Assembly: GCA_049582005.1 (NCBI GenBank)
Contig: JBAUTB010000090.1
Coordinates: 1 to 33,459 of the forward strand
From: Sivonenia sp049582005
GTDB taxonomy: Bacteria > Cyanobacteriota > Cyanobacteriia > Gloeobacterales > PMM-0068
Length of the DNA: 33,459 bases
Direction: 5' to 3'
Shown: positions 23,682-32,391 of the stretch, in pieces
Layout: the number at the start of each line of letters is the position of its first letter
Numbering within the stretch: the stretch's first letter is position 1
Notes under the pieces: model-generated
Databases searched by the model: none
What the model was told of the DNA's origin: nothing
Seen by the model: only the letters and a program-made list of their open reading frames with translations
Made by a program: the position numbers and the translations under genes

Positions 23682-24962
23682 TCACCCTGCGCCAAGTACC
23701 CGCAAGGCTAAGTCTACAGAGGTGATCGAGCTGAGCTTCTGTATCTTTTGAATGGCCTCATTAAAGCGTTTGGTTTGAACCTGATGGATGATAATGACCA
23801 GTTCAGCAAGCTGATCCGGTCCGTGCACTGCTTTCTGAACAATCGATTCCAAGCTGACGGACGAATCCCCAAAAGCTTGTCCCAATTGACCAATGACTCC
23901 AGGATGGTCTTTGGCTTTTAGACGGCAGTAGAAGCGGGTCTCCACATCATCAATGGGCAGGAGCGGATAGGTGGCGGTGAAACCCCCGTCCATAGGACTA
24001 TCGGGGACGCTCAAAATATTGATCAGGTCCGATACGACGGCACTGGCTGTAGGACCTGCCCCTGCTCCAGGACCGTAGAACATAATCTGTCCTAAGGGGT
24101 CCGCCTCTATCAGTACAGCATTGAAGGCGTTATCCACCTTGCTTAAAGGATGGATATAAGGGACTAGGGCTGGATGGACCCGTAAATCTAAAAGTCCTTC
24201 CTTAGTGCGGTTTGCTACAGCCACCAATTTGATCGCATAGCCTAATTCAGCAGCATAGCGAATATCTACATCGGTGACACCCGTGATCCCCTTGCGCGGA
24301 ATAGAATCTAGGGGAACCAACTGGTTACGGAAAATGATGCTTGCCAGAATGGCTAGTTTTTCCTGGGCATCATAACCTTCTACATCCGCAGCAGGATTAG
24401 CTTCGGCATAGCCCAACTGTTGGGCCTCTGCCAGCACAGAAGCGTAGGAGCGTCCCTCCTGAGTCATTTTGGTCAGGATATAGTTGGTGGTGCCATTGAC
24501 AATGCCCAACAATGAAGAAACTCGATTAGCCCCTAGACATTGATGGAGGGGCTGAATAAGGGGAATGCCACCGCCTACGGCGGCCTCATAGCGCAGATGT
24601 ACCCCCTGACTTTGGGCTAAGGCTAAGAGTTCTGTGCCATGGCGGGCCATGAGAGCTTTATTGGCAGTGACCACATGTTTGCCTGCTTTTAAGGCGGCTC
24701 GGATTAGCTTTAGGGGAATATCTACAGTGCCCACTACCTCAATGACCACTTCCACACTTGGGTTCTGTACGAGTGCGAAGCTATCTTCTGTCAACAGCGC
24801 GGGAGCAATTTTTGAATTAGGGCGGGGTTTGGTTTTGGAACTCACCCCGACCCCAACCAAATTAACTTCCTTCAAAAGAGGGTCTCGGCCTTCGGGGTCC
24901 TGAAGAATATTGACTACCCCAGAGCCAACCGTGCCCAAGCCCAGCAGCGCGACATTCACCAC
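23682..24962 (-). CDS. hom: homoserine dehydrogenase
   Basis: Reduces aspartate semialdehyde to homoserine with NAD(P)H, on the path to threonine and methionine. The 426-aa protein has the N-terminal dinucleotide motif GLGTVGSGV (8-16), VVTANKALMARHG (97-109), the catalytic-domain motifs YEAAVGGGIPLIQPL and NGTTNYILTKM, and the AEANPAADVEGYDAQEKL stretch. The C-terminal region from about 350 is an ACT domain, consistent with feedback control by threonine. The protein is monofunctional, with no aspartokinase fused. It is convergent with the OmpA-fusion gene and 21 bp downstream of the desaturase gene. Confidence 0.96.
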   Translation of the reverse strand: MVNVALLGLGTVGSGVVNILQDPEGRDPLLKEVNLVGVGVSSKTKPRPNSKIAPALLTEDSFALVQNPSVEVVIEVVGTVDIPLKLIRAALKAGKHVVTANKALMARHGTELLALAQSQGVHLRYEAAVGGGIPLIQPLHQCLGANRVSSLLGIVNGTTNYILTKMTQEGRSYASVLAEAQQLGYAEANPAADVEGYDAQEKLAILASIIFRNQLVPLDSIPRKGITGVTDVDIRYAAELGYAIKLVAVANRTKEGLLDLRVHPALVPYIHPLSKVDNAFNAVLIEADPLGQIMFYGPGAGAGPTASAVVSDLINILSVPDSPMDGGFTATYPLLPIDDVETRFYCRLKAKDHPGVIGQLGQAFGDSSVSLESIVQKAVHGPDQLAELVIIIHQVQTKRFNEAIQKIQKLSSITSVDLALRVLGAG

Positions 24963-24983
24963 AATGAAACCTACGAATGGGGA

Positions 24984-25871
24984 TTAATTAACTGGACGGG
25001 TAGTCCGTTGGACATTGCTAGCCAATCCTAGTTTCTCTAAGATCCAAATTACCCAAAAGGTTATATCTATCTCCCACCACATTACTCCAGCCTGAGCAGA
25101 GCGTGCTTGCGCATGGTGGTTGTTGTGCCAGCCTTCACCATAGGTCAGGAGCGCCACCCACCAAAGATTCTTGGAATGGTCTTTGCACTTGAAGTTCTCA
25201 TAGCCCCAAATATGGGTCGCAGAATTCACCAGCCAGGTGGTGTGCCAAACGAAGATGATGCGCATGAATATGCCCCACACCACAAAAGACCATCCGCCCA
25301 TCGCATAGAGCAAAAACCCGAAAGCGATAGTAGGCAGAAGGAAGTAGCGGTCTAGGAAACGATGAACGGGGTCTTTGGCCAAATCGGGGACATTGCGAGA
25401 ATAGTTTTCAAAGCCGTCCCATTCGGGATAGGAGTAAAGCATCCAGCCCATGTGCGCCCACAGAAAGCCTTGATTGGAATCGTGGGGATCTTTGCCTGTA
25501 TCAGAGTAGGCGTGGTGGCGGCGGTGCCAGGAAGCCCAAAAAATGGGGCCTCCTTCCAGATTAAGGGTGCCGATGAAGGCCAATAAATATTCGAGGGGTT
25601 TAGGAACAGTGAAACTTCGGTGGGTGAGAAGCCGATGATAAGCCAAGGTGACGCCCAAGCAACCACAAAACCAGTGGAGAAATAACATTAGGCCCAGAGC
25701 AGACCAAGAAAAAGTAAAGGGGGCGAAAAGAGCACCTACGTGGATAAGGAGAAAAAAGCCAGCAGTTACCCAATTAAACGAACGCTCAGGGGTCCCTAAA
25801 GTTGCTTGCGTCACACGATCTCTCAAAACATACTGTAACGATTTTTTCACAAACTGTGGGATCTGATGCAT
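24984..25871 (-). CDS. desC: delta-9 acyl-lipid desaturase
   Basis: Membrane diiron desaturase that introduces the first double bond (delta-9) into acyl chains of membrane lipids. From ATG 25871 it is 295 aa. The three histidine boxes are HRLLTH (79-84), HRRHH (116-120) and HNNHH (in GEGWHNNHHAQ). Four hydrophobic helices are visible. The DesC-type GGPIFWASWHRRHHAYSDT and WWEIDITFW stretches support delta-9. A GTG at 25895 would add eight residues, but the ATG gives the more family-like N-terminus. It is upstream of hom on the same strand and divergent from the TIGR02652 gene. Confidence 0.93.
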   Translation of the reverse strand: MHQIPQFVKKSLQYVLRDRVTQATLGTPERSFNWVTAGFFLLIHVGALFAPFTFSWSALGLMLFLHWFCGCLGVTLAYHRLLTHRSFTVPKPLEYLLAFIGTLNLEGGPIFWASWHRRHHAYSDTGKDPHDSNQGFLWAHMGWMLYSYPEWDGFENYSRNVPDLAKDPVHRFLDRYFLLPTIAFGFLLYAMGGWSFVVWGIFMRIIFVWHTTWLVNSATHIWGYENFKCKDHSKNLWWVALLTYGEGWHNNHHAQARSAQAGVMWWEIDITFWVIWILEKLGLASNVQRTTRPVN

Positions 25872-25954
25872 ATTTCGCTTTCTTAACTTCAACACGCCCT
25901 ATCCCAATGGCTTGGTGTGCGATGGATATAATGGGCTCAACCTGCGGATTGGAT

Positions 25955-26497
25955 ATGTATCAGCCCGTGCACTACAACCCCATTTTCGGCCCTGAGATTC
26001 GCTGCCCCCACTGCCGCCAGAATATTCAGGCGCTTACCCTGACCGATACCTACCTATGCCCACGGCATGGCGCTTTTGAAGCAGACCCCAGTACCGAGCG
26101 CCTGGTCCATCTTCAATCCGAGCGGTCCTGGCGGCTCTGGAAGGGGGAATGGTATCGCCAGCACACGCATCCTGATGGCATTCGCTTTGAAATTCATGAA
26201 GAGCTAGACCGTTTACATACCCAGGGGTATCGCGCTATCAAACTGATCATTGCTCGTCGCTATCGGGATCTAATCTGGTCTTATTTAGAGCGGGCTGGCG
26301 GGTGGCGCAAAGAGGAAAGTGGTTATCGTCTCTATGGCCTGCCCGTCGAATTTAGTCCGGAAGAGGACGAGGAACCGTTGGACTCGAAAGCGCCCTTGCC
26401 AGAAAAGGAACATTCTCCCTGGAATGTGATTAACTTCGAACTAGAGAAAGAACCCGGTCCTCCCCTACGCTATCCTTATTTCCGATTATTTGGCTAA
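25955..26497 (+). CDS. TIGR02652-family conserved cyanobacterial protein
   Basis: A protein of about 180 aa, conserved in cyanobacteria and of unknown function. It begins MYQPVHYNPIFGPEIRCPHC. C17, C20, C35 and H38 form a plausible zinc site. It continues through the family signature WKGEWYRQHTHPDGIRFEIH and YRAIKLIIARRYRDLIWSYL to LYGLPVEFSPEEDEE, with a poorly conserved acidic tail. The frame stays open upstream to 25802, but that segment overlaps desC and lacks family resemblance, so I use ATG 25955. The methyltransferase gene follows three bases after its stop, indicating an operon. Confidence 0.85.
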   Translation: MYQPVHYNPIFGPEIRCPHCRQNIQALTLTDTYLCPRHGAFEADPSTERLVHLQSERSWRLWKGEWYRQHTHPDGIRFEIHEELDRLHTQGYRAIKLIIARRYRDLIWSYLERAGGWRKEESGYRLYGLPVEFSPEEDEEPLDSKAPLPEKEHSPWNVINFELEKEPGPPLRYPYFRLFG

Positions 26498-26500
26498 TTC

Positions 26501-27226
26501 ATGAGTAATTCGGAAAATTACCCAGGCGAAGTTTTTTGGGATACCGCTGATTTCGACTCAGGGATCCGGGCCCTTGTCCCTCACTACGACGAGATGCTCC
26601 ATGCCCTTGTACAGGCAGTTCCTGCCGATTCTCGGCAAATCTTGGAGTTGGGCTGTGGCACAGGAGAACTGACAGTCAAAATCCTCCAGCATTGCCCTAA
26701 CGCTCAAGTCTATGCGGTCGATTACTCGTCAAGGATGCTTCGCTTTGCCCGGCATAAGTTAGAGCACTTAGGATTGGCTGAACGGATTTCTTTGATAGAA
26801 GCAGATTTTGGAAACTGGGCTGAGAATGGATTGATCGCGGAGGTAGCAAGTCCCTTAGATGCTTGTATCTCTTCCCTAGCGATTCACCATCTTCGAGATG
26901 AACTGAAATTGAAATTGTTTGAACGGATTCACGATTGTCTTGATCAAAATGGTTGTTTTTGGAATGCCGACCCTGTTTTATCGGAAACAGAAGCCCTGGC
27001 AGCGGTCTATGAAGAGGCCCGGACTGCATGGACCGCTCAGCAGCCCATCGCCCTAGAAGAAATTCGGGCCAAGATGAACCGAGGCACCACCCATGGCCAT
27101 TCCAGCCATGATCACTTGGCTACGCTCTCCATGTACCTGGATTGCCTGTCCAAAGCGCAATTCAGCCCGGTCGATATTTTGTGGAAATATTACGGCTTTG
27201 CTGTTTTTGGAGGCTATCGGTCCTAA
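26501..27226 (+). CDS. class I SAM-dependent methyltransferase
   Basis: A 241-aa methyltransferase with the class I SAM motif ILELGCGTGELT (about 47-58), VYAVDYSSRML (the acidic residue that binds the ribose) and a later ISSLAIHHLRDELK motif of the type seen in UbiE/COQ5-like or small-molecule methyltransferases. The acceptor cannot be predicted. The C-terminal helix region has a His-rich stretch (GTTHGHSSHDHL, about 193-204). The gene starts three bases after the TIGR02652 stop, so the two are co-transcribed. Confidence 0.88.
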   Translation: MSNSENYPGEVFWDTADFDSGIRALVPHYDEMLHALVQAVPADSRQILELGCGTGELTVKILQHCPNAQVYAVDYSSRMLRFARHKLEHLGLAERISLIEADFGNWAENGLIAEVASPLDACISSLAIHHLRDELKLKLFERIHDCLDQNGCFWNADPVLSETEALAAVYEEARTAWTAQQPIALEEIRAKMNRGTTHGHSSHDHLATLSMYLDCLSKAQFSPVDILWKYYGFAVFGGYRS

Positions 27227-27295
27227 GAGCTCTATTCCGTCAAAGGGGCCATTCCCTAGAAACGATGTCAAGATGAAAAAAGCATTGGAAATATT

Positions 27296-27988
27296 ATGAC
27301 TATCCTCGTTGTCGGTGCCACAGGCAATACCGGGCGTCAAATCGTGCAAAAGCTTCAGGAATCAGGCCAAAAAGGGATCAAGGTACTGGTGCGTTCTCGT
27401 GACAAAGTCCAGCAAACCTTCGGAGCGACTACAGACCTGGAAATTTTCGAGGGGGATGTCCTAAAAAAAGATTCTCTCGCCCCCGCCCTTTCGGGTACAA
27501 AAACCGTTTTCTGCGCCACAGGGACCCGCTCAGGTTTCGGCAATAATGGAGCGCAGCAAGTGGACTATGAGGGCACGGTCAATCTCATTGACCAAGCGCG
27601 CCAGGCAGGAGTTGAGCACTTTATATTGGTTTCCTCGCTATGCGTTTCTCGGATTCTCCATCCCCTGAATCTGTTTGGGGGTGTGTTGTATTGGAAGAAA
27701 AAAGCAGAAGAGCATTTGATTCGCAGTGGACTCGCGTTTACGATCGTTCGCCCTGGCGGTTTACGGGATGGCGCGGGGGGTATGGAAATTGTCATGAGTC
27801 CAGCAGATACCCTGTTTGAAGGGACTATTGACCGCGGCGATGTAGCACGGGTCTGCGTGGAGGCCTTCCAAACGACCGACGCTCAGGACAAAATTGTCGA
27901 AATTGTTAGCGGTCCCGGTCAAAGTCAAGGATCCTTGGCTTTGTTATTCAAACACTTACCTGTAGCCCGTGTACGGGTACCGGTCTAA
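27296..27988 (+). CDS. NAD(P)-binding atypical SDR (NmrA/epimerase-like)
   Basis: A 230-aa atypical short-chain dehydrogenase/reductase. It has the N-terminal dinucleotide motif VGATGNTGRQIV (about 6-17), a basic residue pattern VRSRDK that favours NADP, CATGTRSG after the third strand, HFILVSSLCVS and a Y-x3-K catalytic pair within LYWKKKAEEHL. IVRPGGLRDGAGG follows. Similar proteins in plants and cyanobacteria act as NADP-dependent reductases or assembly factors, but the substrate is unknown. It lies 69 bp after the methyltransferase gene on the same strand and may belong to the same transcript. Confidence 0.88.
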   Translation: MTILVVGATGNTGRQIVQKLQESGQKGIKVLVRSRDKVQQTFGATTDLEIFEGDVLKKDSLAPALSGTKTVFCATGTRSGFGNNGAQQVDYEGTVNLIDQARQAGVEHFILVSSLCVSRILHPLNLFGGVLYWKKKAEEHLIRSGLAFTIVRPGGLRDGAGGMEIVMSPADTLFEGTIDRGDVARVCVEAFQTTDAQDKIVEIVSGPGQSQGSLALLFKHLPVARVRVPV

Positions 27989-28136
27989 AGAGAAAATCTG
28001 CCTAAAGGTTATAGATTAGAATGGATACCTGAATGTGGTTCTTGGACAAAGAGTATCCTCTCTTGAGGGAAGAACTTTTCCTCCAAGCTGCTTATTTGGT
28101 CAAAACACTATCTGCGCAACCGCTACCCTGGCACAT

Positions 28137-28820
28137 ATGTCTTTATATTTAGGCCAATTGGTGTACACACGCTTCCCTACCGATGGGTATAAGGTCCTCA
28201 CAAGTGCTGAGGTGCCCCCAGAAGTACGTCTTGCCTTTACACAGCGTGCGACCCGATATTGGGATAACTATGAGCCTCTGGAGCATGGCTATCGCTGTGC
28301 CTATGTACACCAAGTTGCTCGAGAGGCCACGATATTTGGGTGGTTCTATAACGATGGGGCCGATGAGTTAGGCCGTAGCTTCATTCCTTATTTCATCTGC
28401 TATTACCTCCCTGGACGCTTACAGCTGGCCCAGCTGCAAAATATTTTTACCCTGCTGCATAAGGGACCCTTAAAACTTATTGATCGGCAAGCCCCTCCAG
28501 AAGTGCTGGAGACCCTGGATCCTCCAGACCTATGGAGTTATCAGGCTGTGCGTATCGGGGTTACGGTGCCTGCTAGAACTTGTGAAGAAAGTTACCGTGC
28601 GCTTTATCGTGGGGAAATGATCGACCTATTCATTGCTGGGAACGAGGCTGATAAGCTCCTCAAGTCGCAGCAGAAGCAAGAAGTCGTTGCTATCGTTCCT
28701 ACGATGAAATCTCGGAAGCCTCGGAAGCGGCGCATTGACAGGGTTTGGCAAATCATTCAATTGATTATTCAGGACACCCAAGACTGGTTTAGGAAGTTGG
28801 TAAGGTCCTGGGAAATGTAA
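28137..28820 (+). CDS. paralog A of an uncharacterised cyanobacterial domain, soluble form
   Basis: From ATG 28137 it is 227 aa, beginning MSLYLGQLVYTRFP. Residues 1 to about 170 form a domain I recognise only as uncharacterised and cyanobacterial-looking, with GYRCAYVHQVARE, TIFGWFYNDGADELGRS and FICYYLPGRLQLAQLQNIFTL. The next gene, at 28918, carries the same domain and is clearly related over this length. Here the tail is short and highly basic (MKSRKPRKRRIDR), then an amphipathic C-terminal helix that could touch a membrane. No catalytic motif is visible. The frame extends upstream to a GTG at 28035, but homology with the paralog supports 28137. Confidence 0.85.
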   Translation: MSLYLGQLVYTRFPTDGYKVLTSAEVPPEVRLAFTQRATRYWDNYEPLEHGYRCAYVHQVAREATIFGWFYNDGADELGRSFIPYFICYYLPGRLQLAQLQNIFTLLHKGPLKLIDRQAPPEVLETLDPPDLWSYQAVRIGVTVPARTCEESYRALYRGEMIDLFIAGNEADKLLKSQQKQEVVAIVPTMKSRKPRKRRIDRVWQIIQLIIQDTQDWFRKLVRSWEM

Positions 28821-28917
28821 GTCTTGCGCCCTGCGAAGGAACGTCTTGAATCATGAGCGCGTCTTTTATATTCTAAAAAGAAAGCTTTTTCTTGAAACTT
28901 ATGCATACTAATTAGTT

Positions 28918-30228
28918 ATGTCATTAATTTTGGGCCAGCTTATTTACACGAGCTTTCCAAAGGGAGAGCTGAAAGTACTGACGAGTGAAGATGTCTCTTC
29001 AGACGTTCGAGACGCATTTATTGAGCGTGTGAGTGAATACTGGGCGGCTAAAGGCCCTTCAACACCGGGGTATCATTGCGTTTACCTACACCAAATCACG
29101 CGCCAGAAAACACTATTCGGTTGGCTTTACAACGATGACATCGATGATGAAGAGCGCAGTCATTGCCCATATTTTATTGGCTATTACCTGACAGGACGTT
29201 TGAATTCAGCCAAACTCAAAAATATTTTTGCCCTATTAGAACAAGGTCCATCCAATGATGTAGACCGACAGAATCCACCGAAGTATTTAGAGCCTGTGGT
29301 TGCTCCAGATCTATGGAATTATCAATCGGCTCGTATTGGGGTGGCAATTCCTGTACAGGTTTATGAGCGGAGTCTTTGTGTACTTGAAAAGGGACAATTA
29401 ATAGATTTCTTTGTCCCTCATCCAAAGGCTTTAGCTTCACAGGCAGAAGCCAATCCTCTATTCCAAGGACAGCCCTTAGAGTCTCTTGCTGGTGGGGCGA
29501 CTTTGAGTCTTCAGAATAATTCTCTTTGGAATCTTCCCTGGAAGACTCTGTTGGGTGTTGCGGCTGTTTGTGTGGCCGTTATTACCTTGAGTTTATCGTT
29601 TATTTTTTCCACAGCTTCCACCTTGAATTTGCCCGAAGGAAAGGATACCCTCCTTACGCTTGGTCGTGATCCACAGATCGCTGCTTTAGCCTCCGATCCT
29701 AGGGCTCGTTTGTCGCCTGAACCCATCACAGGCCAATCCTTAGAAGCGGCAAGACAGATAGTCGCACAAGTTGAACAGCCCCTCCATGAGCCCTCCATGA
29801 ATCAAAGCACCCAGGAACTTGCTCAAAGTGTAGAGGCTCGGGCCAAAGAGCGGCTAGAAAAGCCCCCCGCGCCTGTGGGAACGAATGCTCCAAAACTTAG
29901 CAAGAAATTGGTAGCCGCTTTCCGGAAAGAAAATCCTCCGTTATCTTCTCAAGCAAAAGCTCGTTTGAAGGCCAAGTCCAAGTTGAAATCAACGCAGGTG
30001 ATATCTAAGCGTTCTCCAAGTCAGAGCCTGGGGTCGAAGCCAGCTTCAGAAACTTCCTCTATCGTCATGATTGATCGTTCACAGGAAGTGCCCTTGAGGA
30101 GAAAGGAGCCCGTTGTCACCCCAGCTACCCGGTCTAAAGCCTATACTTCATCATCATTTTCTTCATCTGTGGATTGTTATGGTCCGCAGGCCAAACGGAG
30201 CTACCAGTGCCGAAATCGTAAAAACTAG
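28918..30228 (+). CDS. paralog B of the same domain, membrane-anchored with long basic tail
   Basis: A 436-aa protein starting MSLILGQLIYTSFPKGELK, colinear with paralog A through about residue 170 (GYHCVYLHQITRQ, LFGWLYNDDIDDEERS, FIGYYLTGRLNSAKLKNIFALLEQGP). A TM helix at 208-231 (TLLGVAAVCVAVITLSLSFIF) follows. The remaining 200 residues are low-complexity, rich in Ser, Lys, Ala and Pro (SSQAKARLKAKSKLKSTQ) and probably disordered. If the N-domain is cytoplasmic, the tail is periplasmic and might contact the cell wall, though its high positive charge is unusual for that. The two paralogs are 97 bp apart. Function unknown. Confidence 0.85.
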   Translation: MSLILGQLIYTSFPKGELKVLTSEDVSSDVRDAFIERVSEYWAAKGPSTPGYHCVYLHQITRQKTLFGWLYNDDIDDEERSHCPYFIGYYLTGRLNSAKLKNIFALLEQGPSNDVDRQNPPKYLEPVVAPDLWNYQSARIGVAIPVQVYERSLCVLEKGQLIDFFVPHPKALASQAEANPLFQGQPLESLAGGATLSLQNNSLWNLPWKTLLGVAAVCVAVITLSLSFIFSTASTLNLPEGKDTLLTLGRDPQIAALASDPRARLSPEPITGQSLEAARQIVAQVEQPLHEPSMNQSTQELAQSVEARAKERLEKPPAPVGTNAPKLSKKLVAAFRKENPPLSSQAKARLKAKSKLKSTQVISKRSPSQSLGSKPASETSSIVMIDRSQEVPLRRKEPVVTPATRSKAYTSSSFSSSVDCYGPQAKRSYQCRNRKN

Positions 30229-30230
30229 AA

Positions 30231-30271
30231 TCATCACAAAAATCAAAGGCCTGGGAAATGCCCAAGCCCTT
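30231..30271 (-). terminator. likely psaD terminator
   Basis: An imperfect stem pairs AAGGCCTGGG (30246-30255) with CCCAAGCCCTT (30261-30271), with one mismatch and one bulge. On the minus strand it is followed by TTTGATTTTTG. It lies about 23 bp beyond the psaD stop, so it probably ends the psaD transcript. Confidence 0.5.
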
Positions 30272-30293
30272 GCTGATTATGGACAAGTGACGG

Positions 30294-30773
30294 CTACTTA
30301 ACTTCGCGACCTTCCATAGGCAGGAGACGGTCAGGAGATTCTGGGTCAAAAGGCTGAACTCCCGTGAACTTGAGGCGGGCCGGACTGGGGTTGCTCCCAA
30401 TCTTGCGGGGGACATAACCCACGGGTTCACGACCAGGATTGGATTTTTCGGAAGGTACTCCGTCTTTGGGGAAGATCAGCTCGTACTCATCATTGGGGTA
30501 CTGACGGTAAATTTTAGCATCACGAATCTTAAAGTTGGATACCAGTTGGCGATGCAGGGCGTGGCACTGCTCTTTGCGGGCCAGATAGAGCACATTGGTG
30601 CCTGCTACCATCGTCGCTGCGCCTCCTGTAGGCAACTCAAAAACCTGCTCTTCTTTGCTATTCCAGACTATGAAATATTTTTCTTCAGTCTCGGCAGCCC
30701 GGAGTAATCCTCCGGTACTCCCACCGAAGATAGGGGTGCTGCCGTTAAAGGGCAATGCCTTGGCTTGGGTCAT
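30294..30773 (-). CDS. psaD: photosystem I subunit II (PsaD), C-terminally extended
   Basis: Stromal-side extrinsic subunit of photosystem I that docks ferredoxin and stabilises PsaC. The core is clear: FGGSTGGLLRAAETEEKYF, EQVFELPTGGAA, LYLARKEQC and KIYRQYPNDEYELIFPKDGV. Typical cyanobacterial PsaD is about 140 aa; here it is 159. The N-terminus before FGGSTGG is about six residues longer, and after the usual KFTG end about 15 extra residues follow (FDPESPDRLLPMEGREVK region). The ATG at 30773 has a GAGG ribosome site about 8 bases upstream. It appears to be a single-gene unit with its own terminator. Confidence 0.96.
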   Translation of the reverse strand: MTQAKALPFNGSTPIFGGSTGGLLRAAETEEKYFIVWNSKEEQVFELPTGGAATMVAGTNVLYLARKEQCHALHRQLVSNFKIRDAKIYRQYPNDEYELIFPKDGVPSEKSNPGREPVGYVPRKIGSNPSPARLKFTGVQPFDPESPDRLLPMEGREVK

Positions 30774-30960
30774 GGGTCCAACCTCGATGACAAGATCTCT
30801 GTATGTATCGTACGGCGGTGTAGCCTGGCGGAAAGCTTTGTTAATGCTTGTTTACAAAAGCAGTTAAAACCCTAAATATTTGGTTGTAAGAAGTAACGCA
30901 CACTGGTCACACGCTTCCCCGTGTAAAGAGGAATGCCGAACGACCAAGAGTGAAGTTTGG

Positions 30961-32016
30961 TTAAGGCTGGGGGCTTTTCGCTGAATACAAGTCTTGCAGT
31001 ATCTTGTACAGAAGCGTTTGTTTTTGGTGGACATCCTCATAGAGTCCCAGCAGATTTTGTATTCGTTGTTGGTGATGCTCTTGGCGGGACGTAAATAAAT
31101 TTGGATTCCAGCCAAAATAGCTGTCTTCGTAGAAGTCGATTAAATAGCGGCTCGTCAGCTCCAGGATAATGAGCTGAATCCCTTGTGGGATATAGGCCAC
31201 TTCTGCAAAATCTAGGACAATACCGCTGGCAAAATAACCCTCTAAAGCACTCTCAAAAATAGGTATATTAAATTGATTGGCCTCTTGCCCAGAGGTGCCC
31301 CAAGACCGTAATGCATCTCCCCACTCAATAGCTAAAGGCGCATACATCAAGGTATCTAAATCAATTAAGCCTGTGGGTTTTCCTTGGTCATTAAAAAGTA
31401 AATTACTACTTTTTAAGTCTCCATGAATCAGCCACGTTGGCATATCTTTGGGGAGGAATAGGGGTGGGATGGCTTCTGCGATCTGTTCTATCTGGTGCTG
31501 ATGTTCTATGGTGACCTCGAATCGATGAGGGAGCGCACATAGGTCCTGCAAAATCTTAGGGGTGTCGTGAAAGCCTTCGTAGTGATAGGCAAATTGATGC
31601 TTGAAGTTTCGGAGCAGATAATGAAATTTCCCGATTAGTTGTCCTGCTTGGTAGGCATAGCCCACGGAAGGGAATTTGGCCCAGGATCTGCCTTCCAACG
31701 CAGTCATCATACGCCACAAGCGCCCTTTCCCTGGGACTACCCAAGCTCCTTGCAAGGACTTGATGAATAGAGGGACGGGGAATTGATATTGATGTAGATA
31801 CTCTGTAATCAGGGCACTATCCTGTACCGTTTCAGCCGTAAAGACTGTATTTAAAGCTTGAAGAATATAGCGCTGCTGGGGCGTTTCTACCCCATAGGTC
31901 TGATTGACCAACCCATCAGAACAGGAACAGATAGCAGAAATTTCGATATGCTGCCCCAAAAAGGCAGAAGCTACCGATATTAGTTCTTCTGGACTCAGGA
32001 TTTCTTGTTCCATCAT
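30961..32016 (-). CDS. NahK-like sugar kinase / APH-fold phosphotransferase
   Basis: From ATG 32016 it is 351 aa with the protein-kinase-like fold of aminoglycoside phosphotransferases. The catalytic loop HGDLKSSNLLF has D200 as base and N205 as metal ligand, and the DFG-like position is IDLD (D219/D221). GLVNQTYGV and RYILQALNTVF are closer, from memory, to N-acetylhexosamine 1-kinase (NahK) than to drug-resistance enzymes, so a sugar or small metabolite is the likely substrate. The frame runs to a TTG at 32037, but the ATG pair at 32013-32016 is preferred. No antibiotic-resistance role is implied. Confidence 0.82.
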   Translation of the reverse strand: MMEQEILSPEELISVASAFLGQHIEISAICSCSDGLVNQTYGVETPQQRYILQALNTVFTAETVQDSALITEYLHQYQFPVPLFIKSLQGAWVVPGKGRLWRMMTALEGRSWAKFPSVGYAYQAGQLIGKFHYLLRNFKHQFAYHYEGFHDTPKILQDLCALPHRFEVTIEHQHQIEQIAEAIPPLFLPKDMPTWLIHGDLKSSNLLFNDQGKPTGLIDLDTLMYAPLAIEWGDALRSWGTSGQEANQFNIPIFESALEGYFASGIVLDFAEVAYIPQGIQLIILELTSRYLIDFYEDSYFGWNPNLFTSRQEHHQQRIQNLLGLYEDVHQKQTLLYKILQDLYSAKSPQP

Positions 32017-32391
32017 GCAGCCACAGTACCAAAACAAAAGAATAGGAACATAGCAGTCAGCCCTAAAAAGCCGAAGCTAACCCATGATGGACTGTTGTTC
32101 TTGTAGTCTGTAATGCCCATAATGTCTGCATTTTTGCCTACAGGAGGACACTATGCTAGGTGCGCTACGGCTAAAGTCCAGAATAGGCTCTTATCATGAT
32201 TAATAGTGACAATAAACGGTACAATCTAGCTTTTTCCTCTGTATTGCGCTAAATCGTATAGATTTTCAGATATTTATGAAAATTTAAATTGAATATTTTT
32301 TTTATTTTGATACTGCTGATACTTCCGATGTAGGTTTTGGGCACTTATAAACAAGTTCTTCATCTCTGTAGCAGAGAAAATATTACTTGTC
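32017..32391. other. 375-bp gene-poor, AT-rich stretch before the CBM gene
   Basis: This region separates the minus-strand kinase gene from the plus-strand secreted protein, so it should hold both promoters. The right half is AT-rich, including T8 near 32297 and a TATAAA at 32346 that could be a -10 for the CBM gene, although no matching -35 is evident. Its one coding candidate is the 16-codon ORF at 32153-32203, listed separately. I see no tRNA or repeat. Confidence 0.5.
32153..32203 (+). CDS. tiny 16-aa ORF with consensus ribosome site
   Basis: ATG at 32153 is preceded by AGGAGG (32142-32147) with 5-bp spacing, one of the best ribosome sites in the window. The product would be MLGALRLKSRIGSYHD. 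It resembles no small photosystem or cytochrome b6f subunit, as it is not a membrane helix. It might be a leader peptide for the gene at 32392, a remnant, or chance. Confidence 0.25.
   Translation: MLGALRLKSRIGSYHD

Noticed and set aside
30961..32016. Reading the kinase as an aminoglycoside resistance gene
   Set aside because: It shares the APH fold, but its N-terminal motifs look like NahK-type sugar kinases and there is no mobile or resistance context.
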